A DNA stretch of 64,000 bases. Source: Bipolaris cookei (taxonomy: Eukaryota > Ascomycota > Dothideomycetes > Pleosporales > Pleosporaceae). The stretch lies in assembly GCA_002286855.1 (NCBI GenBank), contig NRSV01000007.1:445277-509276 (forward strand), given 5' to 3'. The notes under the pieces were generated by a model. It had not been told where the DNA came from. It did not search any database and was given only the letters and a program-made list of their open reading frames with translations. Position 1 is the first letter of the stretch. Every line of letters starts with the position of its first letter. The position numbers and the translations under genes are program-made. Positions 44,293 through 54,658 of the stretch are shown piece after piece.

Positions 44293-44427
44293 CGGCAGGC
44301 CCTGTGACGTAAATCCCCGAAGCTTCCAGCCTCACATGCCGCTCTCAACACCCTGAGTTCATTCATCTAATGTGACATGTTCCTTTGTATTCTGCGATGA
44401 GATATACGTCTCGTTACTCCTTATCCC
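44293..44427. promoter_or_regulatory. Short bidirectional promoter region, QRI7 / patatin
   Basis: Only 135 bp separate the two divergent start codons (276 bp if QRI7 starts at 44151). Confidence 0.5.
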
Positions 44428-47203
44428 ATGGCTGACATCGACAAGAAGACAGACGGCCCGGAGCCATACTCGGCCGCCGGCTTCGACTTTACTCTCTTGC
44501 CCGACTACGATAACGACTTTGTCGAAGAAGACCATTTTATTGAATTCGCCAAAGCGCTTGCTGCGCCGGAGAATTCGCCATCGACCGAGGACCTCACTTC
44601 GCCTCCGCCCGAACGTGCCTTCATCACCGCCCAAAATGATTGGCGCCCCGTCCACCAGCGCGTCAAGCGGCGCAAGAAGACAAAGGCCCCTCCACGTCGC
44701 GGCAAGGACGAGACACGCGAGGGCTTCGTCTACATACTACTCAAGTGGCCGTTGCTGATCGTGGTGCTCGGATGGCTGCTCTTCCTGAGTATCGGCTACG
44801 TCTTCACGCGTTTGTACATTTATCTATACGAGCACTGGGTCACATGGCGCGGAACACGCCAGAGGCTGCGTCAATGCCTACAGGATGCGAGATCGTACGA
44901 GGAATGGATACAGGGCGCAAAAGAAATAGACACGTACCTTGGCAACGATGCGTGGAAGGAGAAGGCCGAATACGCTTACTATGACAGCAAGACCATCGCA
45001 AGGGTACACCAGCAGATGGTCAAGCTGCGGGAAAAGGCCGAGGCTGAAGAAAATAGTGCTTCAGGCTCCAAACATACCACAGGCCCTCACACAGCTGTCG
45101 AGGACCTTCGTGCGCTGCTGGAGGGTAAGGATATACTCCTGTATACGGGAACAACCGGCTGACGTTTTACGCAGCCTCCATGAAAAATAATTTTGTTGGA
45201 TTTGAGAACCCTCGGTTGTACAGCGAAACATACTACGGAACTAAAACTCTTGTCCAAAACTTTATCGACGAAGCCGAAGCTTCCCTTTCATTCCTCTTGC
45301 GAACCACGCAGCTCGACGCTGACAACAAGCGTGCCCTCTTCAAGCACTTGGGTAGTAACTTTGGTCGCACTGCCCTATGTCTGTCCGGAGGAGCCACATT
45401 TGCTTACTACCACTTTGGTGTGGCTAAAGCTCTAATGGACGCTGAGCTACTACCTGAAGTCATCACTGGCACTTCAGGTGGTGCCCTTGTTGCTGCGCTG
45501 CTGTGCACAAGGACCAATGAAGAACTTAAGAGTTTGCTTGTGCCAGCGCTTGCCCACCGCATTACAGCCTGTCATGAAGGAATCCTTACATGGTCAAAGA
45601 GATGGTGGAAGACTGGCGCCAGGTTCGACAGTGTGGATTGGGCCAGGAGGTGTGCTTGGATGACACATGGCAGCTTGACGTTCAGAGAAGCATACCAAAG
45701 AACTGGCCGCATACTCAATGTCTCCTGCGTGCCAGCTGATCCACACTCACCAACCATTCTAGCAAACTACATCACCGCCCCTGACTGTGTCATTTGGTCG
45801 GCAGTTTTGGCTTCGGCTGCTGTTCCTGGAATTCTCAACCCAGTCGTACTCATGAAGAAGAACAAGGATGGAAGTCTTTCGCCCTTCTCTTTCGGCCACA
45901 AGTGGAAAGATGGCAGTCTAAGGTAAGTCATTGAATCAGCATAATTGTCACTTTCTAACGACGACTCACGCGGTCTATAGGACGGACATACCACTTAAGG
46001 CACTAAATCTTCATTTCAATGTGCGCTTCTCAATCGTTAGCCAGGTCAATCCGCACATTAATATCTTTTTCTTTTCATCCCGTGGATCGGTCGGTCAACC
46101 TGTCACTCATCGACGCGGGCGCGGTTGGAGAGGTGGCTTTCTCGGTTCAGCTACAGAACAGGTACGTAAAGAACACCCCGTCACTCAACCGTCTCTCCCC
46201 TTGAATACTACAAAACCTCTACCTAGTGCTCCTCTAACCATATTTGTAGTATCTCAAACTTGACCTCTATAAATGGCTCAAGGTCCTTCGTCACCTCGAA
46301 CTATTACCAAGGCCCCTTGGCCAGGATTGGAGCGAGCTCTGGCTGCAACGTTTTAGCGGAACCATCACCATTTGGCCCAAGTCCATCCCTTCTGACTTCA
46401 TTCATATCTTATCTGACCCTACCCCACAAAGACTAGCACGCATGATTCATGTAGGCCAGCAATCTGCGTTTCCAAAACTAAAGTTCATTGCGAACCGAGC
46501 CAAGCTGGAACGCGCCATTCAAGAGGGCAAGCGCAGGTACAGACCTCGTGGCGTACGCGATGAAGAAGTAATCAACACCCTCAGTGAAGAGGATCTCCGC
46601 AGCTTGCTCAAGCGAACACATAGCGACGGACCTACCGGAGATGCTCTATACCCTGCATCTGGTTCAGAGTCTTCTTCATCTGCAGGGCTTTCAAGACCTG
46701 GATCGCCAATAGATCTTCCTCTAGGCTTTAATTTCACCAGAAAGAAGAAGGGAAAGCTAGATAAGATCACAACAAACGTAGAGAAGCAAGCCGATGTCCC
46801 AGACAGCCCTTCGTTGTCCAAGCGGCTAAGTGGCTGGTGGTCAGCCATCTCTCCACAAGCTTCCCCACGACCTGACCTCGCGCAACCTACAGCTGCTCAA
46901 AGCAGATCGCGTGCTGCGCCATATAGCCACGACCGTCCTAATTCCATGTTCGAGTTTCGACCTCCGGGTGGGTTGGGTGATTTCGCGACAGGGAGAAAAC
47001 AGAGTAGAGTCTTTGATGACTCTGATAATGACGATATGGCCCAGAGCTTTTCTCAGTATAAACATCAGCATAAAGGCAGTGATTTTCATGATGTGGATGC
47101 AGGAATAGGAGATGGAGAGAATCATGGCGACGCAGACTTTGGCGATGACGAAGAAGAAAGAAAGGATTCGCAAACCGTTGGTGTTGGCCTTGGGCTTGAG
47201 TAG
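44428..47203 (+). CDS. Patatin-type triacylglycerol lipase (Tgl-like)
   Basis: Four exons (44428-45124, 45175-45922, 45981-46161, 46250-47203) give 859 residues. A hydrophobic hairpin at about 100-125 (ILLKWPLLIVVLGWLLFLSI) is followed by the DUF3336-like region of fungal and plant lipid-droplet lipases (QCLQDARSYEEWIQGAKEID). The patatin domain has LCLSGGATFAYYHFGV, the nucleophile elbow GTSGG (Ser near 332) and the catalytic Asp in KDGSLR (near 481). This plan matches yeast Tgl3/4/5 and SDP1-type lipases that break down stored triacylglycerol and act on lysophospholipids. The C-terminal 220 residues are acidic and Ser-rich, probably disordered. The intron positions are confirmed by the frame and by the split RT at KDGSLRTDIPL. 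Confidence 0.93.
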
Positions 47204-47498
47204 TAAGCAATATAGAGCATTTTCACATGTATAATAGCTGAGCTTAACTGTAGAAATTGTAATTTTGAGAGACTAATAATCCTGCAAACAAGAAGACTAA
47301 AAGACGTCTGAAGAAGTTCCAGACCAAACACGTGAAGGTCGCGTGGGAACATGGGCCAGGCTTGGCATGTCGTCATTGACGACGCGCCTTGAACGCGCGA
47401 TCACCAGGCAGCAAGCACCCAGTCAAAACTCACCTCGAATAATACAGGCACACACTTTACCTGTCGAAATTGATGGCTCACGCTCATAGAAGAGCGCA

Positions 47499-50400
47499 AT
47501 GGGTGTTACTGGCCTCTGGACCGTTTTGCAGCCCTGCGCGCGGCCGATTAAGATTGAGACGCTGAACAAGAAACGACTGGCTGTTGATGCGTCCATTTGG
47601 ATCTACCAGTTCCTCAAAGCCGTGCGCGACAAGGAAGGAAATGCGTTGCGGAACAGCCATATCGTCGGCTTCTTCCGCCGAGTATGCAAACTACTTTTCA
47701 TCGGCATAAAGCCTGTGTTCGTCTTTGACGGGGGCGCCCCGGCCCTGAAGAGACAGACTATTCGCCACCGTAAGTCGCGCCGCGAGGGCAGACGAGACGA
47801 TGCACTCAAGACAGCCGGGAAGTTGTTGGCAATACAGATGCAGAGGGCTGCGGAGGAAGAGGATAGGAAGAGGAAGGAAGCTACCAAACATCCACGGGAA
47901 ACCCAGCAAGACGAGGAGATACCCGAAAACTTGGTCTATGCAGACGAACTACTCCAAACGCCCCAGGAACGGACTCAGAACCGCACATTCAAAAGAAAGG
48001 ACCAGTATCATTTGCCAGACCTGGGCAAGTCCATGTCGGAAATGGGCGCTGCGAATGACCCTAGAGTCATGTCTTTGGAGGAACTGGAAGAATATGCGCG
48101 GCAATTTGATAGAGGCGAAGATATTAATGTTTACGATTTCTCCAAGATCGACTTTGACGGCCACTTTTTCCAAAGTTTGCCTCCCGCCGATCGCTATAAT
48201 ATCCTGAATGCAGCCAGGCTGCGAAGTCGGCTCAGGATGGGTCACTCGAAGGAACAACTCGATGCAATGTTTCCTGACAGAATGGCATTCTCCAAGTTCC
48301 AGATTGAGCGTGTACGCGAACGTAATGACCTTACACAGCGCTTGATGAATCTTAACGGCATGAACGACGATTCCTTTGGTAGTGGTGGTTTCAATCGCGT
48401 TGCTGGCGAGAGAGACAGGGAATATGTTCTTGTCAAGAATGACGGAGTGGAGGGTGGTTGGGCCCTTGGCGTGGTCTTGAACAAGGAAGCCGGGAAAGCT
48501 CACAAACCAATCGAGGTGGAACAGCCACAGCCCCCAGCTAAAGATGACGAGGAATGGGAAGATGACGAAGATTTTGAGGATGTGCCCATCGAGGGCTTGA
48601 ATCGGCTTCCTAAACCTAAAGCAGGATTGAGTGTCCAGGAAAAAGAAGGTCGCGAGTTCATTGCAAATGAGTTGGCAACAAGGCGTCGACAGCTTTACAG
48701 GTCAAGGATCGAAAAACCAAAGCAGTCTGCTCCCAAGAGAGCTGCGCCAGTGGACCAAAACCCTGGTTCGTTGTTTCTTCCTGATGACAATGAAGACCAA
48801 GACTGGATGGACGTGCATGTCAGTGGCGGTAACGATTTGGCTCAGGAGGCGGGCGACGAAATTGAGAATGAACAGTTACAGCAAGCGATTGCACTGTCAA
48901 TGCAGTCAGAAGTACAACAACATCAAGAAACTGCTGAAGAGTCCGAAGAAGATCCAGTTCGCGAGGTTTTTCAACAAAGGCGTGCTGAAGAGACTAATCC
49001 CTTTGCGGGGACTAAGGGCTCTGGACTTGCTATTGGAAGGCTTGCCAACCAACGCAGTAGTAAACTGACTACGAAGGGCCCTTTCGAAGGTAGTGACAGC
49101 GAAGATGAAACGGACCTACAGGCTGCGCTGGCCGAGTCTCGCAAGTCAAAACGTCCTACCAAGATGCAAAAACCCTTGTCTAAACCCAAAGTTCAAGCAT
49201 CTTCGCCAACTGTCAAATCTGCACCCGAAAAGATCAACTCGGGTTTCGATGGGCCTCTTCCGTTTGAGAGACTCAATCTGGGTAACTCCCTGCTTGGCAA
49301 GAAAAAGATGGAAAAGATGGAGGCTGAGAATGCTGGAGGCTTTGAGAAAAACTACACAGAGGAAAAAAAGGCTGCAGCACCACTTCCGCCTTGGTTTAAC
49401 GCGTCAAGGGATATTACTTTAGAAGTTAACTCACAACGACAGGAAGAGAAGTTGCTGTGGGAGGAAGCTCGTCAAGAAGAAAAGAGCAGATTTCAGTTCC
49501 AAGAACTCCCAAGTTTGCGCAAGCAAGATACAAAGGAAGTCATTGACGTAGATGCACCCGCAAGTCAAAGCCAGAAGCAAGTAATAGAGATTGACTCGGA
49601 TAACGATGCTGATCTGCAGATGGAGGATGTACAAATTGGGGAAGCTGAGTTGAAGATGGGTGATCTGGCTGACAAAGTTAGGGCTGAGCCACCAAAACCG
49701 CTTTCCCTACATCAGCCATCGCCACCTCCTCAAGACCCTGCCTTGAAGAAGAAGGGCCCGTTCACCGAGGATTCTGATGAGGAGCTAGTGGACTGGTCGG
49801 AGAGTGAGCCGGAAGACGAAAGGCGCGCGCAACAGAAAGTAACAAACGATGTGGAGCCAAAGACAGAGGCACGGCAAGCTTCTGAAACTCTATCTGATGA
49901 GATTGAAGATCTATCAATGCAGACGGATCCGGCTCCTGAGCATACATCTGTTAAATCACCGTCTCCTGAATTTGAGGATGTACTTTTGCAAGGTGAAACC
50001 ACTTCAGCACCCGAGCAGCCAAGGTCTCCATCGTCCGAATTTGAGGACGTCCCGATTAGACAGGAAAAGCCGCGTCGGCCTCAAAGAGAGTTTTCGCCAT
50101 TACAGGGTCCAGAAGACCTTACGAAGCCAATTGTCCCATACAGCGACATTGCCGACGACAATGTTCCTATTGATATCGCAGAAGGCAATGATTCCGACCA
50201 ATACTCTGATCCAGAAGATGAAGAGCTATTTGTCTCTCTAGCAAAAGAGGCCGAAGAGCACGCACGCTTCGCCCAGGAACTAAGTAACAACACCGCCGCA
50301 CGAGTAGACTTTGACGAAGAACTCAAGCAACTACGTGCTCAGCAGAAAAAAGACCGTCGAGACGCCGACGAAGTCACACAAACAATGATTTCAGAGTGCC

Positions 50401-51455
50401 AACAGCTCCTCACCTTATTCGGCCTCCCATACATCACCGCACCCATGGAAGCCGAAGCCCAATGCGCCGAACTCGTCAACCTAGGCCTCGTCGATGGCAT
50501 CGTAACCGACGACTCGGACACATTCCTCTTCGGCGGCACCCGCGTCTACAAAAACATGTTCAACGCCGCTAAATTCGTCGAATGCTACCTCTCCTCCGAC
50601 CTAACTTCTGAATTCAGCCTCACCCGCCAAAAACTCATCGACATTGCCCAACTCCTCGGCTCAGACTACACCGAAGGCATACCGGGCATCGGTCCCGTCA
50701 CCGCCCTCGAAATCCTCTCCGAATTTCAAGATCTGACCGCTTTCAGAAAGTGGTGGGACGGCGTCCAAAACGGGTCCATCAAAAAAGCCGACGATGCCCA
50801 ATCTTCGTTTCGCAGACGCTTCCGTAAAAACCAAGCTACTAAGCTTTTCCTACCCGCTTCTTTCCCCGACCCAAGAGTCGCAGACGCATATCTCCAGCCT
50901 GAAGTCGATTCCAGTCCCGAACCCTTCCAGTGGGGCGTTCCTGACCTCGCTGCTCTGCGCGCGTACCTCAGTTCGCAAATTGGGTGGAGCACCGAGCGCA
51001 CGGATGAGGTGCTTGTGCCTGTTATTCGCGATATGAATCGCAGGGAGAAGGAGGGGACGCAGGCGAACATTACGAGATTTTTTGAGGGGAGTGTCGGGGC
51101 GGGGGCGTTTGCGCCGAGGATTAGAGGGGGCGAGGGGGGTGGGCCAAATGGGAAAAGAAAGGGGAAGGGGGCCGCGGGGAAGAGGTTGGGTACTGCGTTG
51201 ACAAAATTGGCGGAGAGGGAGGCGGCGAGGGGGGGAAGTGAGGGGGAGGATAGTGAGGAGGTTGAACGGGATGAGGGTGCGAATGGTGGGAGGAAGAAGA
51301 GGAAGGTTGGGACGAATAAGGCTGCGGAGTTGGTGGAGAAGGAAGATCAAGGTATGGGTGAGGATGATGGAGAAGGTGGTAAAGATGAAGATGAATTATA
51401 CGAGGAGCCTACGAAGAAGAAACCTAGGAAGACGCGAAAGGCAAAGGCAGTGTAG
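47499..51455 (+). CDS. RAD2: XPG/Rad2 DNA repair endonuclease
   Basis: One exon, 1318 residues. The N-terminal nuclease block MGVTGLWTVLQPCARPIKIE with AVDASIWIYQFLKAV and VFVFDGGAPALKRQT is typical of XPG. The internal block has PYITAPMEAEAQCAELVNLG, DGIVTDDSDTFLFGG and GSDYTEGIPGIGPVTALEIL, giving the metal-binding acidic residues. The long spacer (about 600 residues) is acidic. It contains two motifs resembling ubiquitin-interacting motifs (ENEQLQQAIALSMQ near 460 and DETDLQAALAES near 540). Near 1187 the PIP-box-like QANITRFF would bind PCNA. The C-terminal tail is basic with NLS-like KKKPRKTRKAK. Cuts 3' of bulky lesions in nucleotide excision repair. Start is the first ATG. Confidence 0.97.
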   Translation: MGVTGLWTVLQPCARPIKIETLNKKRLAVDASIWIYQFLKAVRDKEGNALRNSHIVGFFRRVCKLLFIGIKPVFVFDGGAPALKRQTIRHRKSRREGRRDDALKTAGKLLAIQMQRAAEEEDRKRKEATKHPRETQQDEEIPENLVYADELLQTPQERTQNRTFKRKDQYHLPDLGKSMSEMGAANDPRVMSLEELEEYARQFDRGEDINVYDFSKIDFDGHFFQSLPPADRYNILNAARLRSRLRMGHSKEQLDAMFPDRMAFSKFQIERVRERNDLTQRLMNLNGMNDDSFGSGGFNRVAGERDREYVLVKNDGVEGGWALGVVLNKEAGKAHKPIEVEQPQPPAKDDEEWEDDEDFEDVPIEGLNRLPKPKAGLSVQEKEGREFIANELATRRRQLYRSRIEKPKQSAPKRAAPVDQNPGSLFLPDDNEDQDWMDVHVSGGNDLAQEAGDEIENEQLQQAIALSMQSEVQQHQETAEESEEDPVREVFQQRRAEETNPFAGTKGSGLAIGRLANQRSSKLTTKGPFEGSDSEDETDLQAALAESRKSKRPTKMQKPLSKPKVQASSPTVKSAPEKINSGFDGPLPFERLNLGNSLLGKKKMEKMEAENAGGFEKNYTEEKKAAAPLPPWFNASRDITLEVNSQRQEEKLLWEEARQEEKSRFQFQELPSLRKQDTKEVIDVDAPASQSQKQVIEIDSDNDADLQMEDVQIGEAELKMGDLADKVRAEPPKPLSLHQPSPPPQDPALKKKGPFTEDSDEELVDWSESEPEDERRAQQKVTNDVEPKTEARQASETLSDEIEDLSMQTDPAPEHTSVKSPSPEFEDVLLQGETTSAPEQPRSPSSEFEDVPIRQEKPRRPQREFSPLQGPEDLTKPIVPYSDIADDNVPIDIAEGNDSDQYSDPEDEELFVSLAKEAEEHARFAQELSNNTAARVDFDEELKQLRAQQKKDRRDADEVTQTMISECQQLLTLFGLPYITAPMEAEAQCAELVNLGLVDGIVTDDSDTFLFGGTRVYKNMFNAAKFVECYLSSDLTSEFSLTRQKLIDIAQLLGSDYTEGIPGIGPVTALEILSEFQDLTAFRKWWDGVQNGSIKKADDAQSSFRRRFRKNQATKLFLPASFPDPRVADAYLQPEVDSSPEPFQWGVPDLAALRAYLSSQIGWSTERTDEVLVPVIRDMNRREKEGTQANITRFFEGSVGAGAFAPRIRGGEGGGPNGKRKGKGAAGKRLGTALTKLAEREAARGGSEGEDSEEVERDEGANGGRKKRKVGTNKAAELVEKEDQGMGEDDGEGGKDEDELYEEPTKKKPRKTRKAKAV

Positions 51456-51611
51456 ATTATTACCTTGAAAAGAAAAATGCTATAACTCGTCAACTTCACC
51501 AAGTATCAACCATCTTCTTCGAACAGGATCAAAACAACAACAAAAGATCCTACAAATGGTATCACGCCATTTACTCCCGTATCTCGAAAAAAAAGATTAC
51601 GACAAACAATA

Positions 51612-53597
51612 TCAAAGCTTAACGCCTCCTCCCTCAATCTTCTTCAAATCATCCTTCGTAAAGCGAACATAAGCCCCATCTTTGAGCCAATACAAGACAT
51701 CACCTTGCCCCTCCACAACCTCAGGATCAATTCCTTCCTTCTGCAACAAATGCTTCTGCTGCTTGTTCGTCCCCGTAAGCTGCATCTCCTTCGTAACGCG
51801 AATCCATATCGGGGCAGCAAAAGCCGGCAACTGGCTCTTCACATGCTGGGCCAGAGACGTCAGGACAGCCTCGGAAGGCGTAGTAGATTGATCTTTGAAC
51901 ACGGTGGCGGCACAGCCTGCGCGGCCATCGTGGCGCGGGATCTGGATGCCGTAGACATTCGCTTCGGCAATGGCGGGGTGTCTTCCGAGGACTTCACTGA
52001 CTTCGGCTGTAGAGACGTTTTCTGCTTTCCAGCGGAATGTGTCGCCGATGCGATCGACAAACCAGAAGCGGCCTTGGGCGTCCCAGCGCATGAGATCGCC
52101 GGTGCGGAAGTATGCGTCTCCTTTCTTCTTGACGTCGCGGATGATTTTGCTGTTTGTTGCTTTTGAGTTACCGTAGTAGCCTTGGAAGGCCTTGTTGATA
52201 TCTGTGGCATCGAGTTTGCTAAGCATTTCACCCGGTTCGTTAGGGTCGCAGATTTTACATAGGCCTGTTTTAGGATCGCGGAGGGGCTCTGGCGGGTCGG
52301 ACTCGGGATCCATGCGTACGAGGCAAAGCTTGTGTCTTAGGAGCGCGTTGACTAGTGTGCCGTTACGTGCAATCGCGCCGCTAGAAAAGGAGTTTGTCGA
52401 GAGGTTGAAGAGCCCACTGGGCGCTTCTGTTGCGGCGTAGAATTCGTAGACTGTCTCTATGCCAAAGCGCTCTTTGAAAGCTTCCCAGACGTCAGGGCGC
52501 AAGCCGTTACCGAACGCTGCGCGGAGCTTGTGCTGTTTGTCCAGGGGCGATGGGGGAGCGGAGAGGAGGTATCGGCATGTTTCGCCGACATATTGGAGGA
52601 TGGTGGCATTGGAATCACTGATTTCGGGCCAAAAGGTTTTGTGAGAAAATTTCCTTGACAAGCAAATGGCGGTTCCGGCGCGGAGGGTGGCGCATAGACC
52701 CAGGACTGAAGCTGAGCTGTGGTATAGTGGCATAGATGTGTACAGGATATCGTTGTTGAGTCCCACCCAAGCTGACCCAACCTTGGAAGCAGCAACACAT
52801 CGGCCCCATGACATCAAGGCAGGCTTAGGGAGACCTGTTGTGCCAGATGTGTAGATGAGCATGGCCATGCTTGTGCGGTCCTGGACTGAGCGAACTGAAT
52901 CAGGGAAGCGCGTTGGCGGTTGTGTGAGAATGTGAGATGTCAATGCATCGTCAAAGAAGATAATTTCAACTTGTCGTTGAGCCTGCTTCTTGTCAGATGG
53001 CGGGACGCCAGGCTCTTCAAGTTCAAACGTGTACTCGAGCTTGTCAGTGTTATCAGTCCGAGTAAAGCCTTGATCCCTCAACATATCCTCGTTGAAGTTG
53101 GCCTTGACATCTTGATCCACAAGCACCAACTTGGCCGTGCTTGTCTTGATGGTATGTACAAGCGGCTTGCCTGTGAGATTGTAGTTGATAAAGGCCGGGC
53201 TTGCACCAATGCTCCAGAGGCCAAACCACACCCATATGAAGACGTCCGAGTTTATAAAGTCCATAGCGATGATATCCCCCTTTTCTACGCCCTTGCTCTT
53301 CAGCCATACTCCATAGCGGAGCACAATATCATACGCTTGTGTATACGTCCACGACTTTCCTTGGAAGATGATCCAAGTCTGGTTTGCTCGTGACGATTTA
53401 GCATGCGATTCGAGTTCGTAGAAGAGGTTGAAAGTGTCGCGTCGTTGGCGGAGTGCGCTATCGATGGAACTGCGCACAAGGGCAGATAGCAGTGTCAAGT
53501 CGTAGGTAAAGCCATGGCGACCGTTGAGGTATGCGAAGCCAGCCGCGGCTGCGGGAAGCGCGAGCGGAAGAGCTGGGATAACAAAGCCGATCAGCAT
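51612..53597 (-). CDS. FAT1: Fatty acid transporter / very-long-chain acyl-CoA synthetase
   Basis: A 661-residue frame from the ATG at 53597. The N-terminus is hydrophobic (LIGFVIPALPLALPAAAAGF), like Fat1, and the AMP-binding domain shows MLIYTSGTTGLPKPA, then TAICLSRKFSHKTFWPE, FYAATEAPSG and YFRTGDLMRWD; the FATP-type end has DTFRWKAENVSTAEVS. The protein ends in VKL, which is not a good peroxisome signal. It activates very-long-chain fatty acids with CoA and helps their uptake. Upstream, 53643-53783 reads as a clean 47-codon ATG-started segment with a GTAAGC donor, and looks coding, but does not join the main frame (one base off with the best acceptor at 53573); it may be an upstream ORF or a 5' exon with a different acceptor. 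Confidence is for the main body. Confidence 0.92.
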   Translation of the reverse strand: MLIGFVIPALPLALPAAAAGFAYLNGRHGFTYDLTLLSALVRSSIDSALRQRRDTFNLFYELESHAKSSRANQTWIIFQGKSWTYTQAYDIVLRYGVWLKSKGVEKGDIIAMDFINSDVFIWVWFGLWSIGASPAFINYNLTGKPLVHTIKTSTAKLVLVDQDVKANFNEDMLRDQGFTRTDNTDKLEYTFELEEPGVPPSDKKQAQRQVEIIFFDDALTSHILTQPPTRFPDSVRSVQDRTSMAMLIYTSGTTGLPKPALMSWGRCVAASKVGSAWVGLNNDILYTSMPLYHSSASVLGLCATLRAGTAICLSRKFSHKTFWPEISDSNATILQYVGETCRYLLSAPPSPLDKQHKLRAAFGNGLRPDVWEAFKERFGIETVYEFYAATEAPSGLFNLSTNSFSSGAIARNGTLVNALLRHKLCLVRMDPESDPPEPLRDPKTGLCKICDPNEPGEMLSKLDATDINKAFQGYYGNSKATNSKIIRDVKKKGDAYFRTGDLMRWDAQGRFWFVDRIGDTFRWKAENVSTAEVSEVLGRHPAIAEANVYGIQIPRHDGRAGCAATVFKDQSTTPSEAVLTSLAQHVKSQLPAFAAPIWIRVTKEMQLTGTNKQQKHLLQKEGIDPEVVEGQGDVLYWLKDGAYVRFTKDDLKKIEGGGVKL

Positions 53598-54658
53598 GAC
53601 ATTGGGGATGCAGGGTGATGTATGAAGCTAGATCGCGCTTACCTGACATAATTGGCGACCAGTAGGCAAAAAGAAGATGGTAGCAAAAACACCGAAGCTC
53701 GATATCGCGATATCGGGTGTCGTGAAGAAGGGGCTCGCCAGCGCGAAGTACGATTCAATCACAGGACGCATCATGCCCTTCATCGTCGACTAGTGACGTT
53801 TGATCCCAACTGAATAGTGGAGCTGAAAAGCAGCCGAGGCAAGTCGGTCGGGGACGCCCTGGCAATCCGTCTTGCAAGCCATGGACCATCCCTCTTCTGA
53901 ACTTCCCCTCATTGCCCTGGCCTGGGCAGCGTCTCGCCCTATTGATACAACAGCACATCGCGCTCGCTTGCCCTATGAGCGGGAAGACAACGGCGCCCAA
54001 AATGATCCTGCGAACAGTTGGTAAGCATGTCCTTGCGTGGACTCCCCTGACCCGGAGCACCCACTTGACAAAGTCATGATCTGCTCGATGATGTGATGCC
54101 TTGAGCCATGTTCGAGCAAAAGAACAAGGCCATGGTGTAGCTGGGGTAAAAAGACACGTTTCGAGTGTGTGTCTCGCAACAGGCAAGAGCCTCGATTTGT
54201 CACCACCAGGCCTCTAAAGTACCATACAATGTCACGTGCCAACGCGTTCAGTGAAGCATCCGGCTGACCGCGTGCCGGGTCCCGTACAGCCAGGGGTTGG
54301 GACAAGATCAAGCTTGGAGTGAAGAATGGATTACGATATACAAGAAATGTCTAGCAACGCATGTGAGACCCATAGCTTTAAAGGGCAACTATATACGCAA
54401 TGATCTGTATCCAATTCCATCCTTCCCTCACCCCACCCATATCCCAAGGTATCCCCCTAGACTATGATTTGCGCCAAACAATCGCTCCAGAAAATGCTAT
54501 TGGAGAAGTGAAGGTATAAAAACAACCAAACATAGCGCCATTGAACAAGAGTTTTACCAGCAGCCTACTGACTTCGCGAATTGGTTATGTAGACATTACA
54601 GAAATGCGAAACCCTGTCGTCAAACCTACCCCATGACAAGAGGCCCAGTCACTCTCAT
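53598..54658. other. Intergenic with possible 5' exon of FAT1
   Basis: About 1.1 kb between the FAT1 start and the low-complexity gene's 3' end. The 53643-53783 interval on the minus strand looks like a short exon. Otherwise no gene seen. Confidence 0.45.

Noticed and set aside
50850..51350. Minus-strand frame rich in Pro and Leu
   Set aside because: Antisense of the XPG C-terminus.
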